From CAMAVH01 sp046297835 (GTDB lineage Bacteria > Pseudomonadota > Alphaproteobacteria > SMXQ01), in assembly GCA_046297835.1 (NCBI GenBank), contig JBKBHI010000009.1, positions 62,001 to 126,000 of the forward strand: a stretch of 64,000 nucleotides of DNA. The letters run 5' to 3'. Positions 55,835 to 64,000 of the stretch are shown here, piece after piece (within the stretch, counting starts at the first letter, position 1; the number at the start of each line of letters is the position of its first letter). Made by a program: the position numbers and the translations under genes. Below the pieces are notes generated by a model. It made no database searches. It had not been told where the DNA came from and was given only the letters and a program-made list of their open reading frames with translations.

Positions 55835-56995
55835 TTAGGCGGCGGTGAGATGCTGGAACAGGATCACGCCGCCGATGGCGACGAAGAACACGCCGCCCCA
55901 TAGCTCGGGCATGCGCCGCAGTCCCAACGGCGCGTGACGCGCCAGCGCCGCGCCGCCCGCCGCGCCGAAAAAAGCCAGCAAAGCGGTGGCGATCAGCGCC
56001 AAGCCGATCTCGGCGCGCAGCATCCCGAGGATGAGGCCGGCGATCAGCGCGTCCATGCTGACCATGGTCGCCTGGAAGCTGAGGACCTCCAGGCTGTCGC
56101 GCTCAGGCTCCTCCTCGTGATGCGAACGGCGCGCGAAGGATTGCGCGATGGTGAAGATGCCGAGGATCGCCAGCAACGCGAAGGCGATCCAATGGTCGAG
56201 CTGCGGTCCGACGGCGCTGACGATGCTGCCCATCGACCAGCCGGCGGCGAGCAGCACCAGCTTGGCGACGGCGAAGATCGCGCCGAGCCGCAGCCACGAG
56301 CTCGCGCCGTGCCAGAGGGAGGCCGGCGCGCGCAGGCCGTAGCTCAGCGCCGTGAGCGCCAGCACGCCGGCGATGGCCAGGATGACCGGGCCGTCGGCCG
56401 GCATCGACCAGCCTTCGAGCCGCGCCGCCGCGCCCGAGACGTCGGCGAGCTGCCACAGGCCGAGGCCGAAGAAGATCAGCGCCGCGCCGATGCGGACGTA
56501 TTTGAGCGGCAAGACGCGCGTTGCCGCCTCGCCGAGAAACACCGCCGGCACGTTGGCCAGCATCATGCCGAGCGTGGTGCCGAGCGTGACCAGCTCGATA
56601 TTGTGGAAGCGCGCGCCGAGGGCGGCGGTGGCGACCTGGGTCTTGTCGCCGATCTCGACGACGAAGAAGGCGACGAGCGTGGTCAGGAAGACGCTCGCGC
56701 CGGCGCGCATCTTGTCCTCGTCTTCGTCGAATTTGTCGGGCACCAGGGTCCAGAACGCCATGGCGATGAAGCTCAGCGCGATGGCGTAGCGGAACCAGAC
56801 GCCTTCGAGAAAATCGGTCAGGAAAAAGCCGGCGGTCGCGGCGAGCGCGTGATTGGCGATGGTGGCGACGAAAATGCCGGCGACGATCGGCCAAGGCTTG
56901 CGAAAGCGCGTCGCCAGCACGATGGCGAGCAGTTGGGTCTTGTCGCCGATTTCGGCGAGCGCGACGACGAAGGTAGAGACGAGCATCGAATCCAT
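55835..56995 (-). CDS. UPF0016/Gdt1-type and MntP-type manganese exporter fusion
   Basis: A 386-residue membrane protein with about twelve segments. Residues 1-185 are a complete UPF0016/Gdt1/MneA unit with its two EIGDKTQ motifs (15-21 and 114-120). Residues ~203-385 align by eye with MntP: GWSMG (252-256), DHWIAFALLAILG (267-279), ATMVSMDALIAGL (309-321) and ELWGGVFFVAIGGVILFQHL. In the MntP half the first-repeat Asp and Glu of TM1-TM2 are lost (VLALTALSYG, FAVAKLVL), while the second-repeat SMDA remains. The leader has a Mn2+ riboswitch. Expected role: Mn2+ efflux. Start could also be Met4. Confidence 0.9.
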   Translation of the reverse strand: MDSMLVSTFVVALAEIGDKTQLLAIVLATRFRKPWPIVAGIFVATIANHALAATAGFFLTDFLEGVWFRYAIALSFIAMAFWTLVPDKFDEDEDKMRAGASVFLTTLVAFFVVEIGDKTQVATAALGARFHNIELVTLGTTLGMMLANVPAVFLGEAATRVLPLKYVRIGAALIFFGLGLWQLADVSGAAARLEGWSMPADGPVILAIAGVLALTALSYGLRAPASLWHGASSWLRLGAIFAVAKLVLLAAGWSMGSIVSAVGPQLDHWIAFALLAILGIFTIAQSFARRSHHEEEPERDSLEVLSFQATMVSMDALIAGLILGMLRAEIGLALIATALLAFFGAAGGAALARHAPLGLRRMPELWGGVFFVAIGGVILFQHLTAA

Positions 56996-57025
56996 GACGG
57001 GCAGCCTGGCCGAGCGGTGGACACA

Positions 57026-57070
57026 ATGGCGCCAGGGCCCTCCCCTCGGACGTCAGGAGGGCGGCGCCAT
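57026..57070 (-). promoter_or_regulatory. Expression-platform hairpin of the Mn2+ riboswitch
   Basis: Arms GGCGCCAT (57063-57070) and ATGGCGCC (57026-57033) are perfectly complementary, continued by a 7-bp stem 57056-57062 with 57037-57043. The right arm overlaps the P1 3' strand of the aptamer (57064-57071), so the two helices exclude each other. No strong T-run follows, so attenuation or ribosome-access control are both possible. Confidence 0.7.
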
Positions 57071-57226
57071 CGGTCTCGCCAATCGTCTCAGCCGATCCGT
57101 ACAGGATCCGGCGTGAAACCCCGCTTGCGCCATGGCCCGAACGCGACGGTTCCGGCCAAGTCTGTTGACGCAAGCTCCGCGCGCCTCGAAACGACGAGGC
57201 GGCGAACGGCTACTCCCCAAGAGCGC
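57064..57226 (-). ncRNA. yybP-ykoY Mn2+ riboswitch aptamer
   Basis: Read on the minus strand, the leader of the exporter gene has the hallmark TTGGGGAGTAGCC (57207-57220), then a GCGTCAACA element, and the closing GGCGAGACC (57072-57080). The outer P1 helix forms between 57219-57226 (GCGCTCTT) and 57064-57071 (GATGGCGC) with two weak pairs. A CGCCTCG/CGAGGCG hairpin sits inside. This class binds Mn2+ and turns on Mn exporters such as MntP and TerC. Gene and riboswitch agree. Confidence 0.9.
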
Positions 57227-57317
57227 TGCGAATACATCGCAGTTCCCCAAAATCGTCAAGCGATTTCAGAAGCTTATGCGCGAGGCATGAAAATATAGCC
57301 GGGGGTGGATTTGTTCC

Positions 57318-57530
57318 TTAGGCCCGTTTTGGGCCGAAAAACGCCAGCAATCCGCCGGCCACCACTGCCGCGCCACCGCCGATCAGATACCACATGGTCC
57401 GGTCGGTATATTGGCCGGTGAGCGCTTCGCTGATCTGGTCCGCCGGCGCGTCGGCGGCGTTGAAGCCGAACGCCAAAAGAATCGCGCCGACCGCGAGCAG
57501 GACAAAACCGATCAATCGCGCAGGCTGCAT
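57318..57530 (-). CDS. DUF3185 family small membrane protein
   Basis: A 70-residue protein with two membrane helices (LIGFVLLAVGAILLAFGFNAADAPAD and MWYLIGGGAAVVAGGLLAFF) in DUF3185 arrangement, as I recall it. ATG 57530 has AAAGGAG nine bases upstream, which excludes the longer reading from 57653. Function unknown. It is the only gene between the riboswitch leader and the HD-GYP gene. Confidence 0.85.
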   Translation of the reverse strand: MQPARLIGFVLLAVGAILLAFGFNAADAPADQISEALTGQYTDRTMWYLIGGGAAVVAGGLLAFFGPKRA

Positions 57531-57623
57531 GATAATCTCCTTTAAAAGCGCGCCGAAGATGCGCCTCGGGGAACCAACGCTCGAATTGCGAAAAAATTCC
57601 TTTCGCGGGGAGGGGGGAAGACG

Positions 57624-58508
57624 ATGCGACTTTGGCCCAGAAGCAGTTGGCATTCAGATCTATCGGTTCGCCGTGCTGGCAAAGTCGGTCTGCTCTATGT
57701 CGCGGCGGCCGGGCTTTGGGTGATCGGTTCCGATATTTACGTTCACCGCGCCGGGATACAGACGGAGTTGGCGGCGCTGATGCCCAGCTTGACGAAGGGG
57801 CTGGCCTTCGTTGTCGTGACGGGCGTCTTGCTGTTTGCGGTCTTGCTCCGCAGCTATATGCGCATTGAGGACGCGAATGCCCTACAACTGTTGCGCTTCT
57901 CGCAGACCATCACAGCGCTCGCCCGCATGATCGAATTGCGCGATATTTACACGCATGGCCATCAGAAGCGGGCCGCGCAGATCGCCGACGCGCTGGCGGC
58001 CCGGCTCGGCTTGCCGCGCGAGCGACGGCTCGTCCTGACGCTGGCCGCCGAGCTGCACGACATCGGCAAGATCGGCGTGCCGGAGCATCTGCTCAACAAG
58101 GCCGGCTTCATGACCGACGCCGAATTGGCGCGCATCCATGAGCATGCGGCCATCGGCGCGGAATTGCTGCGCGGCGTCGATTTCCCCGGCCCGGTGGCCG
58201 ACATCGTCGCTCAGCATCACGAGCGGCTGGACGGCAGCGGCTATCCGCACGGCCTGGCGGGGGATGAGATCATGCTCGAAGCTCGCATACTCGCGGTCGC
58301 CGACGCGTTCGAAGCCATGTCGAACGCCCGGCCTTACCGCAACGCGCAAGGCAGCGAGGTGGCTCTGGTCGAATTGCGCCGCGGCGCCGGCGTCAAATAC
58401 GACGCCCGCGTCGTCGCCGAATGCGACGCGTGGAACCGCGAATGTCAGACGGGCGGGAAAGCCTATTCGGCGGCGGGCAAGGAGAAGGCCGGCGGCGCCG
58501 CGCCGTAG
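57624..58508 (+). CDS. HD-GYP domain protein, putative c-di-GMP phosphodiesterase
   Basis: A 294-residue protein with two N-terminal membrane helices (residues ~20-40 and 50-75) and a cytosolic HD-GYP domain. The metal His-Asp is in LAAELHDIGKIGVPEHLL, the HE motif in RIHEHAAIGAELL and the GYP loop in AQHHERLDGSGYPHGLAGDEI; it ends with AVADAFEAMSNARPY. All ligands for c-di-GMP hydrolysis are in place. The 3' end overlaps the convergent histidine kinase gene by 46 bases. Confidence 0.93.
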   Translation: MRLWPRSSWHSDLSVRRAGKVGLLYVAAAGLWVIGSDIYVHRAGIQTELAALMPSLTKGLAFVVVTGVLLFAVLLRSYMRIEDANALQLLRFSQTITALARMIELRDIYTHGHQKRAAQIADALAARLGLPRERRLVLTLAAELHDIGKIGVPEHLLNKAGFMTDAELARIHEHAAIGAELLRGVDFPGPVADIVAQHHERLDGSGYPHGLAGDEIMLEARILAVADAFEAMSNARPYRNAQGSEVALVELRRGAGVKYDARVVAECDAWNRECQTGGKAYSAAGKEKAGGAAP

Positions 58509-59704
58509 AATCGCAGGCGCTCTGGGGGCAGTCGCACCGTGACGATCGTGCCCTGCCCGGGCGCGCTCGCCAGATCCATCTCGCCGCCATGGCTTGCGAC
58601 GAAGCTCTTGCTCAGCGGCAGGCCGATGCCGGTGCCTTCGGCCGCGAGGCCCATATGGGTTTGCGCGCGCTCGAACGGCAGCAAAACTTTCTCGAGATCG
58701 ACTGGGGCGATGCCGATGCCGTCGTCCTCGACGGTCAGGACCGGCGCGCCGCTGTCGTCGACGATTGCCGCGACGCGCACATGGCCGCCGCGCGGCGTGA
58801 ATTTCACGGCGTTGCTCAAAAGGTTGAGCAGCACCTGCTTGAGCTTCTGCCGGTCGCCCCACACCCGCAGCGGGCGGTGCGGCAGATGCGAATCCAGGCT
58901 GATCTGTTTCTCGGCGGCGCGCGGCGCCAGCATGCGCTGGCTCAGGCGGACGATGCCGTTGAGATCGACCTCGCCTTCGACGATGTCGAGCTTGCCGGCC
59001 TCCGCTTTCGACAAATCGAGGATGTCGTTGATCAGCGTCAGCAGGTGCGTGCCGCTGCGCAGCACGTCCGAGACATATTCGCGCTGCTTGTCGTTGAGCG
59101 GCCCGGCATATTGCTTTTCCAGCAATTCGGAGAAGCCGATGATGGCGTTGAGCGGCGTGCGCAGCTCATGGCTGATGCTCGCCAGAAAGGTGGATTTGGC
59201 CTGATTGGCGCGCAAGGCGGCGCGGCGCGCGTCGTCGAGATCCGAGATCTGCGCCCGCGCCTGCTCGAGCGAGACGCCGAGCAGATCGACGCCGCTGCCG
59301 ATGCCGGCGTATTTGCCGGCGCGGGTGATGATGAAACCGTCGATCGCGGCGCGCGGCGCGGCGGTCGTGATCAATTCCTTGAGTTCTTCGATGCTGAGGC
59401 CGCAATCGACTTGCAGCGGCGGCGATTGGATGAAATGCGACACCATGAGGCGAGCGACGGGACGCTTCTCGTAAACGGCGCGCACCAAGGGTTGCGAAAA
59501 GGCGATGAAGAAATCCTGCCGGCTCAGGAGCGCGATCGGCGTTTCGCCGTCGTCGACCACCGCCAGGCTCGGCGTCGCCGCATGTTCGCTCAGCACTTCG
59601 AACGCCTCGCCGCAGCTCATCCGCAGCGGAATCGGCGGCAGCGGCGTGATGAGGCGCTCGACGCGCCAGCCGTTGCGGCTCTGGCAGTGGGTTTCGATCA
59701 TCAT
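58463..59704 (-). CDS. Soluble sensor histidine kinase with N-terminal CBS-type domains
   Basis: A 413-residue kinase. Residues ~15-160 look like a CBS pair (AFEVLSEHAATPSLAVVDDGETPIALLSRQDFFIA; GFIITRAGKYAGIGSGVDLL). A short coiled coil precedes HisKA (STFLASISHELRTPLNAIIGFSELL, phospho-His), then HATPase (LLNLLSNAVKFTPRGG; VEDDGIGIAP; GTGIGLPLSKSF). No membrane segment and no receiver, so a response regulator elsewhere must partner it. I use ATG 59704. The 46-base 3' overlap with the HD-GYP gene may tie their expression by antisense. Confidence 0.9.
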   Translation of the reverse strand: MMIETHCQSRNGWRVERLITPLPPIPLRMSCGEAFEVLSEHAATPSLAVVDDGETPIALLSRQDFFIAFSQPLVRAVYEKRPVARLMVSHFIQSPPLQVDCGLSIEELKELITTAAPRAAIDGFIITRAGKYAGIGSGVDLLGVSLEQARAQISDLDDARRAALRANQAKSTFLASISHELRTPLNAIIGFSELLEKQYAGPLNDKQREYVSDVLRSGTHLLTLINDILDLSKAEAGKLDIVEGEVDLNGIVRLSQRMLAPRAAEKQISLDSHLPHRPLRVWGDRQKLKQVLLNLLSNAVKFTPRGGHVRVAAIVDDSGAPVLTVEDDGIGIAPVDLEKVLLPFERAQTHMGLAAEGTGIGLPLSKSFVASHGGEMDLASAPGQGTIVTVRLPPERLRFYGAAPPAFSLPAAE

Positions 59705-59887
59705 GTGCCTGCGTCGTGATCCCCTGACGCCGATTGCCGTCGGACGCCTGTCGCTATCGCGCTGCACCTTCTCCTGCGGGCGGTTAATATTGTCCTACCC
59801 GAAGATGGATTTATCCTCTTAAATCAATCTGTTATGTTACGGGATCGTGACATCCGGACGATCCGCCGGCCGAGGAAAGACGCCGAC

Positions 59888-60547
59888 ATGCCGCAAGACG
59901 CCCCCTTTAGCCGAGAGAACCCCAGCCCGCGCTTTCGCGCGCTCGTCGAGATGTATCGGAGGATGCATGAAGAAGGCGAACAGACGCACGGCATCGCCGC
60001 GAGCGAGACGTTCGACGGCCGAAGCCTCGTGCCGCACACGCTCACCATCCGCGATCTGGTCGCGAAGCTGCGGGCGAAGACGCTGCTGGATTACGGCGCC
60101 GGCAAAGGCACGCTTTATAAGATGCGCAACTTGAAAACGCCGACCGGCGAGGTGTTTCCCGATCTGCGCCATTATTGGAATCTCGACGCGATCACGCTCT
60201 ACGACCCCGGCTATGCGCCCTATAGCGCCTATCCGAGCGGGCGATTCGACGCGGTGATCTGCACCGACGTGCTCGAACATATCCCCGAGGAGGATATTCC
60301 CTGGACGCTCGGCGAGTTGTTCGGTTTTGCCGACAAGTTCGTTTTCACCACCATCGCCGGCTATCCGGCTGGCAAAATCATGCCGAACGGCGAAAACGCG
60401 CATTGCACGCTGCAGCCGATCGAATGGTGGAAGGCGCAGATGAATGCCGCGCGGGCCGCGGCCGGACGGTCCTTGCCCTGGTTCGCGCTCTATATCGGCC
60501 CATCGCCCGATGGAAAGACGCTGCAAACTACGCCCATTCAGGGCTAA
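59888..60547 (+). CDS. SAM-dependent methyltransferase-like protein
   Basis: A 219-residue class I methyltransferase-like protein. The SAM loop is KTLLDYGAGKGTLYKMRNL and the acidic motif is FDAVICTDVLEHIPEEDIPWTLGELFGFADKFVFTTIAGYPAGKIMPNG; IEWWKAQMNAA follows. I use ATG 59888 (MPQDAPFSRENPSPRFRALVEMYRRMHEEG), since an upstream start at 59834 has no conserved residues. Substrate unknown; the DYGAGKG form occurs in glycan-locus methyltransferases. Confidence 0.82.
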   Translation: MPQDAPFSRENPSPRFRALVEMYRRMHEEGEQTHGIAASETFDGRSLVPHTLTIRDLVAKLRAKTLLDYGAGKGTLYKMRNLKTPTGEVFPDLRHYWNLDAITLYDPGYAPYSAYPSGRFDAVICTDVLEHIPEEDIPWTLGELFGFADKFVFTTIAGYPAGKIMPNGENAHCTLQPIEWWKAQMNAARAAAGRSLPWFALYIGPSPDGKTLQTTPIQG

Positions 60548-60787
60548 TGCGTCGCCGATGGAGGCGAATCGGTGTTTTTGCGAGATTTTCACCGCTGAAG
60601 CCAGGGTCGACACCAGCCAATGGCCGTTCGCAGGGAAAAACGCCCGCCATTTTCACCCCCGAAAGGCAAAATTAACCCTAAATCACCGATAATTTAATAT
60701 CCCGGCGGGTACGCCTGACGCGCCGCGCACGTTAAATTCTTGCCCCGTGCGGCAAGATGTCTTCAAACAACGGCTAGGACAGCGCTC

Positions 60788-63700
60788 ATGGCTTCCAAAA
60801 TCGAGCTGCGCAAGGACGAGGCGATCGGGCAGGCGGGGGCTTTGGCCCGCCGCAGCGTCGCCGGCAAGGGCGGCGAGGCCGCCGAGCGCTTCCTGCGCCA
60901 GTTCTATGCCGCCGTCGCCCCCGAAGACGTCGCCGATCTTTCGCCCGAAGACCTCGCCGGCAGCGCGCTGGCGCTGTGGCGCTTCGGCCAGAGCCGGCCG
61001 CCCCAGACGCCCAAGGTGCGCGCCTACAATCCCCGCGTCGCGGATCACGGCTGGACCTGCGGCCATACCGTCGTCGAGATCGTCAACGACGACATGCCGT
61101 TCCTGGTCGATTCGGTCACCGGCTGGCTGACCCAGAAAGCCATCGGCCTGCATCAACTGATCCATCCGGTCATCCGCGTCAAACGCGACGCCAAGGGCGA
61201 TTTGGCCGAATTGCTGCCCGTCGAAAGCGGCGACGGCCAAGCCGAATCGGTCATGCATCTGCAGATCGACAGCCAAAGCGGCACGGCCGATCTGGCCGCG
61301 ATCGAAGCCGGCCTGAAGGCCGCCCTCGCCGACGTGCGCGCCGCGGTCGAGGACTGGCCGGCGATGCGCGCGCGCGCCGCCGCGATCCTCGAAGAATTGG
61401 CGCGCGCGCCCGGCGTGCCGGAAGAGGAATTGGCCGAAGCCCGCGGCTTCCTCGGTTGGCTCGACGCCAACCACTTCACCTATCTCGGCTATCGCGAATA
61501 CGCCTTCGGCGGCGACGCCGCCGAGCCCGGCCTCGGCCGCGTCGTCGAAGGCTCGGGCCTCGGCGTCCTGCGCGAGCCCGACACGGCGATCTTCCATCCG
61601 ACCACCGAAGCCGCCGCGCTGCCGCCCGACATGCGCGCCCTGGTGCGCGCGCCCAACGTGCTGATGATCGCCAAGGCGAACAAGCGTTCGACCGTGCATC
61701 GCCCGGTGCATTTCGACACCGTCGGCATCAAGAAATACGACGCCAAGGGCCGCGTCGTCGGCGAATACCGTTTCATCGGCCTGTTCACCTCCGACATCTA
61801 CAATCTCAGCCCGCGCCTGATCCCGCTGTTGCGCCGCAAGGTCGCGCATGTGATGGCGCGCTCCAAGCTCGCCCCGGCGAGCCATGACGGCAAGGCGCTG
61901 CTGCACATTCTCGAGACCTTTCCGCGCGACGAGCTGTTCCAGATCGCCGAGGAGGACCTCGCCGAGATCAGCCTCGGCATCCTGCATCTGCAGGACCGCG
62001 CGCGCGTCGCGCTGTTCATCCGCCGCGATCCGTTCGAGCGCTTCCTCTCCTGCCTGGTCTTCGCGCCGCGCGACCGCTTCGACACCGATCTGCGCTTGAA
62101 GTTCCAGGACATCCTGTGCCGCGAGCTGCAAGGTACGGTCTCGGCCTTCTACACGCAGATCGGCGATTCGCCGCTCGCGCGCCTGCATGTCATCGTCAAG
62201 ACCAAGCCCGGCGCGGTGCCGGACTACGACCGCCGCGAGATCGAGGCCAAGCTGGCGCGGGCCATGCGCGCCTGGCGCGACGATCTGCGCGCCGCCCTGG
62301 TCGCGGCGCACGGCGAGGACGCCGGGCTCGACTTGCTTAAGCGCTACGGCGACGCCTTCCCGTCGGCATACCGGGAGACCGTGCCGGCGAATCATGCGGT
62401 GGCCGACATCGCCAAGATCGAGGCGTCGCGCGCCGGCGGGCCGCTCGGCCTCAATCTCTACCGTCCGCTCGGCGCGCCGGACGATTCCGTGCGCTTCAAG
62501 ATCTACAACGCGTCCGACGCCGTGCCGCTGTCGGACGTCCTGCCCATGCTCGAAAACATGGGCTTCCGGGTGATCGACGAGCAGCCCTATCGCATCGAAT
62601 TGACCAGCGATCACGACAGCGTCTGGATCCACGATTTCGGCATGGAGACGCGCGCCGGCGCGGCTGTCGATCTCGACGGCGTGAAGCCGTTGCTGGAAGC
62701 GGCCTTCGCCCGCCTGTGGGCCGGCGAGATGGAGAACGACGGCTTCAACAAGCTGGCGCTGCTCGGCGGGCTCGGCTGGCGCGAGATCACGATGCTGCGC
62801 GCCATCGCTAAATATCTTCGCCAGGCCGGCATCCCCTTCAGCCAGGCTTATATGGAGACGACCTTCGCGAACAATCCGGCCTTCGCGCGATTGCTGGCCG
62901 ACCTGTTCGCCGCGCGCTTCGATCCGCAGCGGCGCCAGGGCGCGGAAGCGCGCGAAGTGTCGCTCAAGGTCGCTTACGAGGAAGCGCTCGACAAGGTCGC
63001 GAGCCTCGACGAGGACCGCATCCTGCGCCGCTTCCTCAATGTCGCGCTGTCCATGCTGCGGACCAATTTCTATCAGGCGGACGCCGCCGGCGCGCCGAAG
63101 CTGTATCTTTCGTTCAAGCTCGATTCGCGGGCCGTCGACGATCTGCCGCTGCCGCGTCCGTTTTATGAAGTGTTCGTCTATTCGCCGCGCATGGAAGGCA
63201 TCCATCTGCGGGGCGGCAAGGTGGCGCGCGGCGGCATCCGCTGGTCCGACCGGCGCGAAGATTTCCGCACCGAGATTCTCGGCTTGATGAAAGCGCAGAT
63301 GGTCAAGAACGCCGTCATCGTGCCGGTCGGCGCGAAAGGCGGCTTTGTGTTGAAGCAATTGCTGGCCGGGGCCGGCCGCGACGAGACGATGGCCGAGGGC
63401 ATCGCCTGCTACCGCCTGTTGATGCAGGGCCTTCTGGACATTACCGACAATCGCGTCGGCGTCGGCATCGTGCCGCCGAAAGACGTCATCCGCCACGACG
63501 ACGACGATCCGTATCTGGTCGTCGCCGCCGACAAGGGCACCGCGACATTCTCGGATATCGCCAACGGCATCGCCCGCGATTACGGCTTCTGGCTCGACGA
63601 CGCGTTCGCCTCGGGCGGCTCGGCCGGCTACGACCATAAGAAGATGGGCATCACCGCGCGCGGGGCGTGGGAATCGGTGAAGCGCCATTTCCGCGAGATC

Positions 63701-64000
63701 GGCGTCGACACGCAATCGCAGGATTTCACCGTGATCGGCGTCGGCGACATGTCGGGCGACGTGTTCGGCAACGGCATGCTCCTGTCGCCGCACATCAAGC
63801 TGCTCGCCGCCTTCAACCATCTGCATATTTTCATCGACCCGTCGCCCGATCCGGCGGCCAGCCTGGAAGAACGCAAGCGCCTGTTCGCTCTGCCGCGCTC
63901 GTCCTGGTCCGACTACGACGCCGCGCTGATCTCGAAGGGCGGCGGCGTGTTCGACCGCAAGGCCAAGTCGATCAAGCTGACGCCGGAGATTCAGGACTTG
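60788..64000 (+). CDS. gdhB: NAD-specific glutamate dehydrogenase, large (180-kDa) class, 3' end cut
   Basis: The first 1071 residues of a ~1600-residue enzyme that deaminates glutamate to 2-oxoglutarate with NAD+. ATG 60788 starts MASKIELRKDEAIGQAGALARRSV. N-terminal ACT-like regulatory parts include VEIVNDDMPFLVDSVTGWL and DANHFTYLGYREYAFGG. The catalytic start is visible: VYSPRMEGIHLRGGKVARGGIRWSDRREDFRTEILGLMKAQMVKN, VPVGAKGGFVLK (catalytic Lys region) and VGVGDMSGDVFGNGMLLS (NAD-binding). The rest is beyond the right edge. Confidence 0.97.
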   Translation, partial: MASKIELRKDEAIGQAGALARRSVAGKGGEAAERFLRQFYAAVAPEDVADLSPEDLAGSALALWRFGQSRPPQTPKVRAYNPRVADHGWTCGHTVVEIVNDDMPFLVDSVTGWLTQKAIGLHQLIHPVIRVKRDAKGDLAELLPVESGDGQAESVMHLQIDSQSGTADLAAIEAGLKAALADVRAAVEDWPAMRARAAAILEELARAPGVPEEELAEARGFLGWLDANHFTYLGYREYAFGGDAAEPGLGRVVEGSGLGVLREPDTAIFHPTTEAAALPPDMRALVRAPNVLMIAKANKRSTVHRPVHFDTVGIKKYDAKGRVVGEYRFIGLFTSDIYNLSPRLIPLLRRKVAHVMARSKLAPASHDGKALLHILETFPRDELFQIAEEDLAEISLGILHLQDRARVALFIRRDPFERFLSCLVFAPRDRFDTDLRLKFQDILCRELQGTVSAFYTQIGDSPLARLHVIVKTKPGAVPDYDRREIEAKLARAMRAWRDDLRAALVAAHGEDAGLDLLKRYGDAFPSAYRETVPANHAVADIAKIEASRAGGPLGLNLYRPLGAPDDSVRFKIYNASDAVPLSDVLPMLENMGFRVIDEQPYRIELTSDHDSVWIHDFGMETRAGAAVDLDGVKPLLEAAFARLWAGEMENDGFNKLALLGGLGWREITMLRAIAKYLRQAGIPFSQAYMETTFANNPAFARLLADLFAARFDPQRRQGAEAREVSLKVAYEEALDKVASLDEDRILRRFLNVALSMLRTNFYQADAAGAPKLYLSFKLDSRAVDDLPLPRPFYEVFVYSPRMEGIHLRGGKVARGGIRWSDRREDFRTEILGLMKAQMVKNAVIVPVGAKGGFVLKQLLAGAGRDETMAEGIACYRLLMQGLLDITDNRVGVGIVPPKDVIRHDDDDPYLVVAADKGTATFSDIANGIARDYGFWLDDAFASGGSAGYDHKKMGITARGAWESVKRHFREIGVDTQSQDFTVIGVGDMSGDVFGNGMLLSPHIKLLAAFNHLHIFIDPSPDPAASLEERKRLFALPRSSWSDYDAALISKGGGVFDRKAKSIKLTPEIQDL

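Noticed and set aside
57318..57653. Longer 111-residue version of the DUF3185 protein
   Set aside because: AAAGGAG before the ATG at 57530 and the family length favour the 70-residue form.
60683..63826. 1047-codon open frame on the minus strand opposite the glutamate dehydrogenase
   Set aside because: It is the antisense shadow of a well-supported gdh reading, has no family motifs, and its composition (His/Asp/Arg-rich) is what reversed high-GC coding sequence gives.

Overview
The window is a high-GC, densely packed chromosomal segment of an alphaproteobacterium, most likely Rhodospirillales-like. This placement is an inference from gene content: DUF3576-leuS, glnK-amtB next to a UbiH-type hydroxylase, dapC-ftsK-lolA, an NAD-dependent glutamate dehydrogenase of the large 180-kDa class, and a C-terminal-Phe porin. 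Nearly all of it is coding. I see no IS element, prophage, CRISPR array or rRNA. There is one tRNA, tRNA-Gly(GCC).

Layout. 1-4.4 kb: leuS (C-terminal end cut by the window edge), a DUF3576 lipoprotein and a porin, all on the minus strand. 4.9-9.3 kb: a glycosyltransferase and a TPR-glycosyltransferase lying between a frameshifted C-terminal remnant and the intact copy of a JmjC/cupin oxygenase gene. 9.3-14.7 kb: housekeeping genes (ThiE-like, YggS, L,D-transpeptidase-like, RibA, an OmpR-type regulator). 14.8-19.7 kb: a cell-surface/lipid-linked glycan module made of a methyltransferase-GT2 fusion, a second methyltransferase and two convergent integral membrane proteins. 19.7-27.8 kb: xthA, a FAH hydrolase, a GST, a beta-barrel protein, lolA, ftsK and dapC. 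28.0-32.9 kb: a four-gene, translationally coupled ABC importer operon ending in a DUF4743-Nudix hydrolase. 33-38.5 kb: two small secreted proteins, amtB/glnK, UbiH and a His-rich DUF971 protein. 38.2-43.4 kb: Trm112, a Lon-domain protein, YbbN, tRNA-Gly with a duplicated 3' end, ppa, and three smaller genes. 43.4-51.8 kb: signalling genes, namely a KaiC-like ATPase coupled to a hybrid kinase, and heme oxygenase coupled to a bacteriophytochrome HWE kinase. 51.9-57.5 kb: a DASS-type transporter, a decayed small gene, a pirin, TerC, and a Gdt1/UPF0016-MntP fusion under a yybP-ykoY Mn2+ riboswitch. 57.6-64 kb: HD-GYP protein, CBS-domain histidine kinase, a methyltransferase and the start of the large GDH.

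The most distinctive item is the manganese locus at 55.1-57.2 kb. A TerC-family protein converges on a single polypeptide that joins two unrelated Mn2+ exporter families (UPF0016/Gdt1 and MntP). Its leader carries the yybP-ykoY signature and a downstream hairpin that competes for the P1 strand. Other points worth attention are the His-rich extension on a DUF971 protein, the KaiC-kinase pair, the Nudix-ABC operon, two decaying genes (4912-5285 and 53700-53878), and the tRNA-Gly att-like scar.
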